A stretch of DNA of 64,000 nucleotides. Source: UBA4744 sp963718995. GTDB taxonomy: Bacteria > Actinomycetota > Acidimicrobiia > Spongiisociales > UBA4744. The stretch is from NCBI GenBank assembly GCA_963718995.1, contig CAVRAP010000020.1, positions 1 through 64,000 of the forward strand, written 5' to 3'. The notes beneath the pieces were generated by a model. The model was not told where the DNA came from. It did not search any database and saw nothing but the letters and a program-made list of their open reading frames with translations. Position numbers and translations under genes: made by a program. Shown here one piece after another: positions 6,916 through 15,596 of this stretch. Within the stretch, counting starts at the first letter, position 1. Every line of letters starts with the position of its first letter.

Positions 6916-7953
6916 ATGTCCAGAAAGCTGTTTCTTGTCACGTTGGGCCTCGTTGTCATGAGCTTGATAGCCGCCGGGTGCGGCGATGCAACGAGCACGG
7001 AAACCACTGAGCCTGCAGGTGGGGACGGGACTGCCTTGGCCGTGTTCGGCGCCTACGCCACGGCGATAGAAGAGCCATGGGATGGCGTGATCCACGCTGC
7101 ATTGACGGCTGAAGAGGCAAATGGATCGATCACCTACGACTACACAGACGACATCGGCTACGCCGGTGATATGGAACGGGTGCTGCGTGAAGTAGCCGAG
7201 CAGCAGAACCCGGACATCATCTTCGGTGACGCGTTCGGCAACGAAGAAGCGGTCCGGCGGGTCGCCGCCGACTTCCCGGACATTGCCTTCGTGTTCGGGT
7301 CGGGTGGCGGGCCGGCCAACCCGAACTTCTCAGTGTTCGACAACTGGATTCACGAACCGGCCTACCTCAGTGGGATGCTGGCCGGGGGGTTGACGACCAC
7401 CGACATCGTCGGGGTCGTCGGCGGTCTCCCGGTTCCTGAGGTCAACCGGATCGTGAACGCCTTCATCGCCGGCGCCGAGTCGGTCAATCCGGAGGTCACG
7501 GTGAAGGTGGCCTTCATCAACAGCTGGTTCGACCCGGCGGCCGCCAAAGAAGCCGCCTTGGCGCAGGTCGATGCCGGTGCCGACGTACTGTTCGCCGAGC
7601 GGTTCGGCGTGATTGAAGCTGCTGCGGAGAACGGTCTCTATTCCTTCGGCAACATGAGTGATCAGAAGGAACTGGCTCCGGAATCTGTGGTCAGTGGCCC
7701 CGTATGGCATATGGAGCCAACCGTCGAGTACATCATCAGCCAGGTCGCCGGCGACACCTACACCGCCCAGGATCTGAAGGACTTCAGCATGGCGGGGAAA
7801 GGTGGCGCAACGCTCGCCCCGATCAACACGGAGGTCACCGGGGGAATCCCTGCAGACCTGATCGCCTCAGTTGAGGCAAAGGAGCAGGAGATACTCAGCG
7901 GGCTCTTCCGGGTGGATATCACCGAGTCCCAACCGGCCGCTTCGTCGAAGTAA
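6916..7953 (+). CDS. BMP-family ABC transporter substrate-binding lipoprotein
   Basis: A 345-residue protein starting MSRKLFLVTLGLVVMSLIAA, with a lipobox ending at Cys22 ('LIAAGC'). It is therefore exported and anchored outside the cytoplasmic membrane. The mature part has the BMP/PnrA fold: 'AVFGAYATAIEEPWDGVIHA', 'NPDIIFGDAFGNEEAVRRVA', 'GVVGGLPVPEVNRIVNAFIA'. Known members bind nucleosides or related compounds. The start is chosen because the signal peptide follows directly and GGAGAGGGGA precedes it. It heads an operon with a double ATPase and two permeases. A strong hairpin directly after the stop probably raises its level relative to the membrane parts. Confidence 0.92.
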   Translation: MSRKLFLVTLGLVVMSLIAAGCGDATSTETTEPAGGDGTALAVFGAYATAIEEPWDGVIHAALTAEEANGSITYDYTDDIGYAGDMERVLREVAEQQNPDIIFGDAFGNEEAVRRVAADFPDIAFVFGSGGGPANPNFSVFDNWIHEPAYLSGMLAGGLTTTDIVGVVGGLPVPEVNRIVNAFIAGAESVNPEVTVKVAFINSWFDPAAAKEAALAQVDAGADVLFAERFGVIEAAAENGLYSFGNMSDQKELAPESVVSGPVWHMEPTVEYIISQVAGDTYTAQDLKDFSMAGKGGATLAPINTEVTGGIPADLIASVEAKEQEILSGLFRVDITESQPAASSK

Positions 7954-7959
7954 GGGTAT

Positions 7960-7986
7960 GGGGCCCGCACCGTTGGTGCGGGCCCC
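7960..7986 (+). terminator. Intra-operon GC-rich hairpin after the substrate-binding gene
   Basis: GGGGCCCGCACC (7960-7971) and GGTGCGGGCCCC (7975-7986) form a perfect 12-bp stem with a 3-base loop. There is no T-tract, so it is probably a partial terminator or an mRNA-stabilising stem. It sits between the binding-protein gene and the ATPase gene and ends 9 bases before the ATPase ATG. Confidence 0.7.
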
Positions 7987-7995
7987 AAGGCTCAC

Positions 7996-9502
7996 ATGGC
8001 CACAGAGACCACCGCGGCGGCGGTCAGGATGGAGGACATCCACAAGAGCTTCGGGACGCTCGCCGCCAACAAGGGAATCAACTTCACACTCGAGCAGGGC
8101 GAAATCCACGCCCTGCTCGGAGAGAACGGTGCAGGCAAGACGACCCTCATGAGGGTCCTGTACGGTCTCTACCAGCCGGATTCGGGGCGCATTCTGGTCG
8201 GCGGTGAGGAGACCAGGATCCGCTCTCCTCGCGACGCCATAGCTTCCGGCATCGGAATGGTCACCCAACACTTCGCGCTCGTACCGCCGCTGACCGTCAC
8301 CGAGAACATCATTCTCGGCAACACCCGGGGGATCCGCCTCAATATGGACGAAGCCCACGAGAGAGTTGCCGCTGCTTCTGAACGGTTCGGGGTGCCCGTC
8401 CAGCCCACCGCCCTCGTGAAGGACCTCTCGGTCGGCGAGAGACAGCGGGTCGAGATTCTCAAAGCGCTGTTCCACGACGCCAGCGTGCTGATCCTGGACG
8501 AACCAACCGCCGTGTTGGTACCCCAGGAGGTGGATCGTTTGTTTGAGACTCTGCGAAACCTGGTCGCCGATCAACTGTCGGTGGTGTTCATCAGTCACAA
8601 GCTGCATGAGGTGACCACCCTGACCGATCGCGTCACGGTACTTCGGGCCGGTGAGCTGATCGGGACCGTGGACACGGGCGACACGTCACAGGGGGATCTC
8701 GCCAAGATGATGGTCGGTCGAGAGACGATGGGTGTCGAGAACCCGGGCGCCGCTAGGACCGGCCCGGTAGTGCTCGAGGTGGATGGTGTTGTTGCGGTCG
8801 ACAACAAGGGCCTGCCCGCCCTGCAAGGGATCTCGCTCGAAGGTGCACTCCGGGGAGATCGTCGGACTCGCCGGCGTTTCGGGGAACGGTCAGAGCGAAC
8901 TCGCTCAGGTATTGGAGGGCACCCGCAGGGTCACCGAGGGTCGAGTGGTAGTCGGGGGCCACGACCTGACCAATGCCGATCCGACCGAGGTCATGGCGGC
9001 GGGAGTCGGGCGCATCCCGGAAGACCGTCACGCCAGCTTGGTTGGGGAGCTCAGCGTGGCGCAAAACCTGGCTCTCGAGCACCTCGATGACTACACGGAC
9101 CGGGGCATGTTGGATCGTTCGCTGATCCGCCAACATGCCGTCGAACAGATCGAGCGCTACCAGATCAAAGCTCGACCCGATGACCGGACGCGGACGCTTT
9201 CCGGCGGGAACATGCAGAAGGTAGTCCTGGCGAGGGTGCTCGAGCGAGACCCGGCCTTCATTGTGGTTTCCCAACCCACCCGTGGTCTCGACGTCGGCGC
9301 TACGGAATATGTGCGCGCCAAATTGCTCGAGCAACGAGACAGAGGCGCAGCCATCCTGCTCATCTCCGAAGACCTCGATGAGATTCTTAGCCTTTCCGAT
9401 CGGATTGCGGTCATTTACGAGGGCAGAATCCTGGGAGTTCTGCCCGCGCACGAAGCCAACCCCGAAAGGTTGGGCCTGCTGATGTCCGGGGTCGGAGCAT
9501 GA
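7996..9502 (+). CDS. ABC importer double ATPase, nucleoside/sugar type (frameshifted)
   Basis: Two ABC cassettes in tandem, about 501 residues. The first has Walker A 'GENGAGKTT', signature 'LSVGERQRVEIL' and Walker B 'VLILDEPTA'. The second has 'GLAGVSGNGQSEL', 'LSGGNMQKVVLARVL' and the degenerate 'FIVVSQPTRGLDVGAT', as is usual for the RbsA/NupB-type second half. A one-base insertion in GG at 8842-8843 breaks the frame between 'LQGISLE' and 'VHSGEIVGLAG', which otherwise join exactly as in the family. The gene follows the lipoprotein gene and hairpin and has only a weak AAGG before the ATG. It should power both permeases downstream. Confidence 0.88.
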
Positions 9503-9536
9503 GGCTCATTGGGCGACCGAGAGAAGGCCCGGTCGC

Positions 9537-10598
9537 ATGCGGGTGAAGATCGAACGAATCCCCGCACCCTCCTGGATGCGTCCGCTGATACCGGTCGCCG
9601 CCGTTCTCATGACGTTTGCCTTGACGGCGGTTCTCGTTGTGCTGGTCGGAGCAGATCCATTCCGGGCTTACTACTACTTCCTCATCGCTCCGCTCTCCAG
9701 CCAGAGCGGAGCCCTCGAGGTGCTGGTGAAGGCCACGCCCTTGCTGCTGACCGGCGCGGCGGTTGCCTTCGCGTTCACCGGCGGGTACTGGAACATCGGC
9801 GCCGAAGGCCAGCTCTACGCGGGCGCCACGGCGGCGACTGCGATCGGCCTGCAGATGCACGGAGTGTCGTCGTGGCTGGCCATACCGCTGATGATCCTGG
9901 GCGGGTTCGCCGCGGGGATGCTGTGGGCACTCGCCCCGGCCCTCATGAAGGTCAAACTATCGATTGATGAAGTTGTAACCACGCTGCTGCTCAACTCGGT
10001 CGCGATCTTCATCGTCAGCGCCTTGCTCAACGGGCCGTGGCGCGACCCCATTTCCCAGTGGCCGCAGTCGCCCGAGATTGCTCCTTCGGCGGTCTTCCCG
10101 CGTCTCGTTGCCAGGTCGAGGCTGCATCTTGGATTCGTCCTGGCGGTCGTCACGATCCTCGTTCTTTGGTTTGTGCTGACCCGAACGAGGTTTGGGCTTC
10201 GGATGCGAGCCACAGGGCTGAGCATGCCCGCGGCGCGATTCGCCGGAGTTCGGGTGGAGCGCACACTGTTGACGTCCGCTCTCGTTTCCGGTGGCATTGC
10301 TGGTCTGGCCGGGGTGAGCGAGGTTGCCGGAATCCAGTATCACCTCATCGACGCCATCTCGCCCGGCTACGGGTACACGGGCATCATCGTGGCGACGCTG
10401 GGAGGGCTCACTGCATGGGGTGTTGGACTGGCGGCGATCTTCATCGGACTCATCGACACGGGGGCGCAAACCGTGAGCCGGGTGCTGGGCGTGCCCGTCT
10501 ACCTCGGTGAGGTCATCCAAGCGACGCTGCTGCTGGTCACGCTCGGCATGATGCTGCTCCAGGGCTACCGGATCAGCCTCAAAGGACGTGACCCGTGA
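9537..10598 (+). CDS. ABC transporter permease 1 (BMP/nucleoside type)
   Basis: A 353-residue polytopic membrane protein of the branched-chain/nucleoside permease family. It has about nine hydrophobic segments and the family region 'GAAVAFAFTGGYWNIGAEGQ', which contains the 'NIGAEGQ' coupling-type motif also seen in NupP/YufP-like proteins. 'RTRFGLRMRATGLSMPAARF' is the conserved cytoplasmic loop. Its stop overlaps the next start (GTGA). With its partner it should form the membrane channel of the importer. Confidence 0.9.
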   Translation: MRVKIERIPAPSWMRPLIPVAAVLMTFALTAVLVVLVGADPFRAYYYFLIAPLSSQSGALEVLVKATPLLLTGAAVAFAFTGGYWNIGAEGQLYAGATAATAIGLQMHGVSSWLAIPLMILGGFAAGMLWALAPALMKVKLSIDEVVTTLLLNSVAIFIVSALLNGPWRDPISQWPQSPEIAPSAVFPRLVARSRLHLGFVLAVVTILVLWFVLTRTRFGLRMRATGLSMPAARFAGVRVERTLLTSALVSGGIAGLAGVSEVAGIQYHLIDAISPGYGYTGIIVATLGGLTAWGVGLAAIFIGLIDTGAQTVSRVLGVPVYLGEVIQATLLLVTLGMMLLQGYRISLKGRDP

Positions 10599-11542
10599 AC
10601 GATGTGACCGTCCTGGCGTTTGTGATCAGCCTCCTCGGGGCGACCCTGCGGGTCGCAACTCCGCTCGTCTTCGCCACCATTGGCGAGCTCTATACCGAGC
10701 GGTCGGGAGTCCTCAACCTGGGAATCGAAGGCATCATGTTCCTCGGTGGTTTCGCCGGCTTTGCTGTGGCGTTCGGTGTGAACGAAGCAGGTTTCGGTGG
10801 CTACCTGTGGGTGGGTCTTCTCGGGGCGATGGTCGCCGGCATCATCATGGGACTCTTGATGGCGTTCCTGAGTGTGACGCTTGGCGTCAATCAACACGTC
10901 TCGGGGTTGGGGATCACGCTGCTGAGCATCGGACTGTCTCTCTTCGGATTCCGCATGGTGTTCGGGGAGCGTCAGGTGCTTCCCGCCGTGGAACCATTTG
11001 CCCGACTATCACCCTTCCGGGGGATCGAGAGCATCGAGCCGATCTTCGAGCAATATGCACTCACCTACATTGCCTTCCTGGTGCTCGTGCCGTTGGCCTG
11101 GTGGGTCCTCTTCCGAACGACGTTCGGCCTGCAACTCCGCGCCGTTGGGGAGAACCCGGAAGCGGCCGACGCGGCCGGCGTCAATGTGTTCCGGACCCGG
11201 TACATAACCCTGGCCGCCGGCGGAGCCCTGATGGCCATCGGGGGTGCGTTCCTATCGATCGCGCAGTTAGGGGCGTTCTCGCCGGGGCTCATTGCCGGTC
11301 GAGGCTGGGTGAGCATCGCCCTGGTGATCTTTGCCCGTTGGCATCCGGTCCGGGCCATGTGGGGAGCGTTGCTGTTCGGCGGGGTCTTCGCGTTGCAGCT
11401 CCGACTACAAACGATGGGCTTCGATCTGCCGTTCGAGTTGTTCCTGGCGCTTCCGTATCTCGTGACGATCGCTGCCCTCGCCATCGCCGGCCGGAACGCC
11501 AACTACCCGGGCGCCTACCTCAAGCCCTACCGGCGGGAATGA
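10595..11542 (+). CDS. ABC transporter permease 2 (BMP/nucleoside type)
   Basis: A 315-residue polytopic protein beginning at GTG 10595, overlapping the previous stop by 4 bp. 'FATIGELYTERSGVLNLGIE' is the hallmark of the second permease of BMP-linked importers (NupQ/YufQ-like), and 'TTFGLQLRAVGENPEAADAA' is its coupling loop. About eight to nine transmembrane helices are expected. It closes the four-gene importer; the next gene is convergent on the minus strand. Confidence 0.9.
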   Translation: MNDVTVLAFVISLLGATLRVATPLVFATIGELYTERSGVLNLGIEGIMFLGGFAGFAVAFGVNEAGFGGYLWVGLLGAMVAGIIMGLLMAFLSVTLGVNQHVSGLGITLLSIGLSLFGFRMVFGERQVLPAVEPFARLSPFRGIESIEPIFEQYALTYIAFLVLVPLAWWVLFRTTFGLQLRAVGENPEAADAAGVNVFRTRYITLAAGGALMAIGGAFLSIAQLGAFSPGLIAGRGWVSIALVIFARWHPVRAMWGALLFGGVFALQLRLQTMGFDLPFELFLALPYLVTIAALAIAGRNANYPGAYLKPYRRE

Positions 11543-11553
11543 AAACGGCGAAT

Positions 11554-12525
11554 CTATAGCCAACCGCTGCGCCGAAAGAGCCCGTAAAGGCTTCCTGCCA
11601 CGACGGCCATGATTCCGACCACGACCGGGAAGCCCCAACCGGAGTCGATTCCCGGCATTCTCTGGAAGTTCATTCCCCAGATGCCGGCGATGAGGGTCGG
11701 TACCACCGCAACCGCTACCCACGCCGAGATCTTGCGCATATCTTCGTTTTGGCGCACGCTCACCTGGGTGAGGTTCGCCTCCAGCACGCTCGTTAGGAGA
11801 TCCCGGTAAGCGGCAACCTGATCCGACAATCGGAGGACGTGGTCGTAGATGTCGCGGAAGTATTCCTTCATGTCTTCGGGGATCACGTCAAAAAAACCTC
11901 GTCCCAGCCGATTGAGGGGCTCGGAGAGCGACGTGACTGCTTGTTGGAACTCGAGAACTTCACGTTTGAGGAAATAGATTCGCTCGGCGGGGTTGGCCCA
12001 CTCCGAGGAGAACACTTCCTTCTCGACCTCCTGGATGTCTTTGCCAAGCCCATCTGCGACCGGGACATAGTCGTCCACTACCCGGTCCATGACCCGGTGG
12101 AGCACGGCGCTCGGTCCCATCTTCAGCAAATCGGGGAGACGCTCCAAGCTGCGGCGTGCTTCGACCAAACCGGAGGCCTCTCCGTGGCGAACGACGACCG
12201 CGAATCTTTCTCCTACGAAAAGGAGAATCTCCCCAAACTCAATCTCTTCCTCAAGATCGATGTAGCGAGCGCTCTTCAAGACCATGAAGAGGGTGTCGTC
12301 ATAGATCTCCAGTTTGGGTCGCTGATGCGCCTTCATAGCGTCCTCGACGGCAAGTTCGTGAAGGTCGAACTCGTCGCGTACCGCAGCGAACTCTTCTGCG
12401 GTAGGTTCGAACAGGCCGATCCAGACAAAGGCATCGGACTGGTCGGCGGCGGCGAGTGCACCGGCAATCGGCAGGTGCCCGGGACGCCGGATGCCGTTGT
12501 CGTAGATTGCACAGTCGATGATCAC
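11554..12525 (-). CDS. corA: CorA-family Mg2+/Co2+ channel
   Basis: A protein of about 323 residues with a large N-terminal cytoplasmic domain, long helices ('YRDLLTSVLEANLTQVSVRQ'), and two C-terminal transmembrane helices. The signature 'GMNF' follows the first helix ('LIAGIWGMNFQRMPG'). CorA forms a pentameric channel for Mg2+. I place the start at the GTG at 12525 ('VIIDCAIYDNG'), because an upstream extension looks non-coding and runs into the neighbouring lipoprotein gene. The positively charged C-terminal tail 'FRRSGWL' is usual. Confidence 0.92.
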   Translation of the reverse strand: MIIDCAIYDNGIRRPGHLPIAGALAAADQSDAFVWIGLFEPTAEEFAAVRDEFDLHELAVEDAMKAHQRPKLEIYDDTLFMVLKSARYIDLEEEIEFGEILLFVGERFAVVVRHGEASGLVEARRSLERLPDLLKMGPSAVLHRVMDRVVDDYVPVADGLGKDIQEVEKEVFSSEWANPAERIYFLKREVLEFQQAVTSLSEPLNRLGRGFFDVIPEDMKEYFRDIYDHVLRLSDQVAAYRDLLTSVLEANLTQVSVRQNEDMRKISAWVAVAVVPTLIAGIWGMNFQRMPGIDSGWGFPVVVGIMAVVAGSLYGLFRRSGWL

Positions 12526-12565
12526 GGTGTCATTGTGCCAGGGCTTTGTCCCAGTCGGCGTCTCT

Positions 12566-12982
12566 TCAGGAGCCCCGATCCATCTCCAGGACCAACTCGA
12601 TCTCGGCTTGCAGGCGGTCGAGTTCGGCGAACGCCTCCGCAAAGCTTCCAATTTGCCCGCTGCGCGGAGGGCACTCGAAAAAGGCCTCTTCGGCTATCTC
12701 GATCCACTGCGTGACGGCGTCATCGATCGCCAGGTCGGGGGTTGGGAACAGATCCGCCCGGTTGTTTCTGAGGTATGCCAGGGTCTCGGTGCAGACAGGT
12801 AGCGACGGGTCACCGATTCCGATGGCCGCCTCGCTGGGAAGAGCGACCGTGACACGATCCCAGACAGGTTCCCATTCCGCCACGGTCGGGCGTGCCTCGC
12901 TGCACGACGACCCCACGAAGATGATCACCGCTAGCAGAGCGGTCATCGCGAAACGTCCTGGGAATCCGGATGGTCTGGTCAT
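12566..12982 (-). CDS. Small lipoprotein of unknown function
   Basis: Starting MTRPSGFPGRFAMTALLAVI, the protein has a signal peptide and a lipobox with Cys27 ('FVGSSC'), so it is likely a membrane-anchored exported protein of about 138 residues. The mature part is rich in Asp, Glu and aromatic residues, with two or three further cysteines ('LPVCTETLAYL', 'AFFECPPRSGQIG') that may form a disulfide outside the cell. No family recognised. It lies 40 bp upstream of corA on the same strand. Confidence 0.6.
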   Translation of the reverse strand: MTRPSGFPGRFAMTALLAVIIFVGSSCSEARPTVAEWEPVWDRVTVALPSEAAIGIGDPSLPVCTETLAYLRNNRADLFPTPDLAIDDAVTQWIEIAEEAFFECPPRSGQIGSFAEAFAELDRLQAEIELVLEMDRGS

Positions 12983-13210
12983 CACCCAAAATGCTAACCG
13001 GCCAACCCCTGAACCAATCGCATGCCCACGGCACGACGAAGGCGGCACAGTTCTGTCAGACCAGGCCGCAGCTGACGCAACCTCTGCAGAGTCCAGCCAC
13101 GAACACCCCGCAACGGCGTTGAGTCCCACTGCGGAAATGCCAATCGTCACTGCTGGGTTGTCCGCAATCCGCCGGCCGGCAATTCCGACACTACGCCGGG
13201 TCGCCCGTGG

Positions 13211-13693
13211 TCAGCCGGTCTTGTTGCTGACCACGCGACCGTGGATCTCGGTAGTGAGCTGTTCAATCTGTTGGGTGAGCCGGGTGTTCAACTCGAGCAG
13301 TTCCTGCAAATGGGCGGCCTGTTGTCCGGCGATCTCCTCGCGCTGGACGGCGGCGGCCGCCAGGGCTTCGCGGTGGCTGACATCGGCTTCGGCGAGAGCT
13401 TTGTCACGGTCCGCCTGGCGGGTCTGCGCCAGAAGGATCAGCGGTGCTGCATAAGCAGCCTGGAGCGAGAACATCAGGTTCAACAGGATGAACGGATAGG
13501 GATCCCAGCGCAACGAGAGGGCGAGACCGTTGAGGGCGATCCAGATCGCCACCAGCACGGTCTGGCCGATGAGGAACCGGGGGGTCCCAAAGAAGCGGGC
13601 GAAGCTCTCAGCCCTGTGACCGAAATTGTCCGTTCCGAAAGCGCCGTGCAGGTGAGTGGCTATGTCGCGGAAGTTGGGGGGCGGTTTGCTCAT
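13211..13693 (-). CDS. DUF1003 membrane protein
   Basis: A 160-residue protein with two transmembrane helices ('GQTVLVAIWIALNGLALSLR' and 'PFILLNLMFSLQAAYAAPLI') and the DUF1003 pattern 'WDPYPFILLNL.FS..AAYAAP.IL..Q.RQ..RD'. The C-terminal half is a charged coiled coil ('AVQREEIAGQQAAHLQELLE'). The family is of unknown function and is sometimes linked to cyclic-nucleotide or magnesium proteins. Here it sits near corA, about 0.7 kb away and on the same strand. Confidence 0.9.
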   Translation of the reverse strand: MSKPPPNFRDIATHLHGAFGTDNFGHRAESFARFFGTPRFLIGQTVLVAIWIALNGLALSLRWDPYPFILLNLMFSLQAAYAAPLILLAQTRQADRDKALAEADVSHREALAAAAVQREEIAGQQAAHLQELLELNTRLTQQIEQLTTEIHGRVVSNKTG

Positions 13694-13789
13694 CTCGGGC
13701 CTTTCGTTCGTGATTCAGTTGGGCGGAGTCACTTAACCGGGATAGCCGCTCGATTTCGGCAGCATCTTTGCTCGTCGTTGACTAGCTCC

Positions 13790-14989
13790 TCACCGCTCGT
13801 CGAAGACGGTGATGACACCCGAATAGCTGGAGACCCAGACCCGGCGGGTGGCGTCGTCGACCGTAATACCGATCGGATGGTGCGCAACCTGCAGGGTCTG
13901 GAGAACCGCCATGTCCCCGGTGGCCACTTTGGCGACCGTATCTGAGTTGTAGTTGACCACATAGAGGGCGGTCCCGTCGCCGGAGATGGCCATGCTGCGC
14001 GGGGCGCTGCCGGTCTCCACCCGGGCGGTGACCTCACCGGTATCCAGGTCGATCTTGATCACCCTTCCTTCGCCGTTCAGGGTTGCGTACAGAAATCGTC
14101 CGGAAGGGTCCATGACCAGATGGCGCGGGTTGGCCCCAACGCCTTCGAGCCATAGAACGGAGAGATCGGAGAGATCGAGGACGGCAATCCGACTGGATCC
14201 CATGACCGCCACGTAGGCAGTGGTCGAATCTGGATCGAAAGCAATACCACGGGGGTGTCTGCCAACTTCCACCCTGGCGACTTCTTGGCCGTTCTTGATA
14301 TCGATCACACTGACGTCGTAACTGCACCAATTAGCAACTAACAGGTAGGTGTCGTCGGGGGTCACGGCGAGGTACTTGGGTACCGCCCCGACCGGGATGA
14401 TCTGGTCGATCTTCAGGGTCTGGGTAGCGATCCGATAGACATAGCTCTCGTCCCAGCCGGCCGGTCCGCAGCCGTCGCCACCCGGCCGGCTGAAACCAGG
14501 GCCGTACATCTGGTAATTGGAGACATATCCATAGGTCCCGTCCCCGGTGAACGCGGCTTCGACCGGTGCCCCCCGGTAGTCGCCCTCGAATCCGAACCCG
14601 GTCAGATCGACCGTGTCGGAAATGGTCTCGACCAATTGGAGCGTCCGGTTGTACACCGTCACCGTGTGCCGGTACATCATGTTCTGGGCGAAGAACAGAC
14701 CGTTGCCGGAGTGGACGATCGACTTCGGGGAAAGGTCACCCGTGATCGTTCCAACCTGCTCGAGGGTTAGGGCGGCGGCCTCCGGCAGCGGGACGCCTGT
14801 GGTTGTTGTGGTCGTGCTGGTCGTGGTCGAAGGCGACGGAACGGTGGTGACCGTGGTGGTGACGGGTTTGGTGGTTGTGGTCGCCGTTGCGGTTGTGGTC
14901 GCGGTTGGTTCTTCGGCGCTCGTGGCCGTGCAAGCGCCGAGGAAGAGCAAGGCGGCGAGGGCGAAGCGAGAGAGACGTGGCTGTTTCAT
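13790..14989 (-). CDS. YVTN beta-propeller lipoprotein
   Basis: A protein of about 399 residues starting MKQPRLSRFALAALLFLGAC, with lipobox Cys20, then a Thr-rich linker of about 50 residues and repeated blades. The repeats contain 'PKYLAVTPDDTYLLVANW', 'HPRGIAFDPDSTTAYVAVMG' and 'APRSMAISGDGTALYVVNYN', the YVTN pattern. This gives an extracellular, membrane-tethered beta-propeller that probably binds another surface molecule. The poly-Thr linker is a likely cell-wall spacer. Ligand unknown. The start is set at the signal peptide; an upstream extension is not needed. Confidence 0.88.
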   Translation of the reverse strand: MKQPRLSRFALAALLFLGACTATSAEEPTATTTATATTTTKPVTTTVTTVPSPSTTTSTTTTTTGVPLPEAAALTLEQVGTITGDLSPKSIVHSGNGLFFAQNMMYRHTVTVYNRTLQLVETISDTVDLTGFGFEGDYRGAPVEAAFTGDGTYGYVSNYQMYGPGFSRPGGDGCGPAGWDESYVYRIATQTLKIDQIIPVGAVPKYLAVTPDDTYLLVANWCSYDVSVIDIKNGQEVARVEVGRHPRGIAFDPDSTTAYVAVMGSSRIAVLDLSDLSVLWLEGVGANPRHLVMDPSGRFLYATLNGEGRVIKIDLDTGEVTARVETGSAPRSMAISGDGTALYVVNYNSDTVAKVATGDMAVLQTLQVAHHPIGITVDDATRRVWVSSYSGVITVFDER

Positions 14990-15046
14990 GCGATGCCGGG
15001 CAGCGTAGACGTCCCCGGTCGCTGTGGCGGTCATCGGTTCAGATCG

Positions 15047-15595
15047 TCACGGGGCTGGCACGAAATAGACGTCCGTCGGCTTCAGCTTGCTGTTGCGGAG
15101 GAACCGGGGCTGCACCTGCATCCCGATCCAGTCGATCGAGGCGTCGTCGGGGTCAACCCCCATCATCCGGCTGAGAAACAGCGTGTCTACACCGTCGTAT
15201 TCGATGAGGGCCAGGACATAGGGGGTCTCCGGGAGAAACTCCTCAGAACCGAAGTGGCACACCGTGAAAGCATGAATCCGGGCAGGCCGATCGGTGATAT
15301 CGACCCAATTCGTTTCTTCGCCCGAGTACATGTCGTGGCCGCGCGGGGTTGCGTAGGTGTACCCGGACCCGGGGGCTTCGCTGGCCAGCAGGCGCCGGTT
15401 GGACGCCCCGGCGAACCAGGGGCTGTCTTGACCGTACGAATGAAGATAGGTGATGGAGTAACTCTGCTCGATCTGGATCGGAGCGACTCGCTTCAGGAAA
15501 GCCAGCGAATCCGGGTCGGTGTCGACCGGGAACGGGACGCCATGGACCACGAACCCACCCAGGGTCTCTTCCTTGCGGTCGGGGAGCTTGGCCAC
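15047..15595 (-). CDS. DUF35 OB-fold partner protein without zinc-ribbon cysteines
   Basis: A 182-residue protein. It matches the DUF35 layout: 'SYGQDSPWFAGASNRRLLAS' then the OB fold 'ARIHAFTVCHFGSEEFL' and 'YVLALIEYDGVDTLFLSRM'. In typical members the segment after 'LLA' is a zinc ribbon with two Cys pairs; here it reads 'SEAPGSGYTYATPRGHDMYS', with no cysteine. The gene follows the thiolase gene by 1 base and has a GGAAGGAGG ribosome-binding site inside the thiolase end, so the two are translationally coupled. DUF35 proteins bind thiolase-like enzymes and shape their acyl-CoA channel. Starting GTG at 15595. Confidence 0.8.
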   Translation of the reverse strand: MAKLPDRKEETLGGFVVHGVPFPVDTDPDSLAFLKRVAPIQIEQSYSITYLHSYGQDSPWFAGASNRRLLASEAPGSGYTYATPRGHDMYSGEETNWVDITDRPARIHAFTVCHFGSEEFLPETPYVLALIEYDGVDTLFLSRMMGVDPDDASIDWIGMQVQPRFLRNSKLKPTDVYFVPAP

Positions 15596-15596
15596 T

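Noticed and set aside
9815..10520. Open frames on the minus strand within the ABC permease genes
   Set aside because: They are opposite to clear permease genes and lack family features.
14736..15008. Gly/Val-rich or His-rich frames opposite the lipoprotein Thr-linker
   Set aside because: They arise from the Thr-rich repeat in the YVTN lipoprotein read on other frames.
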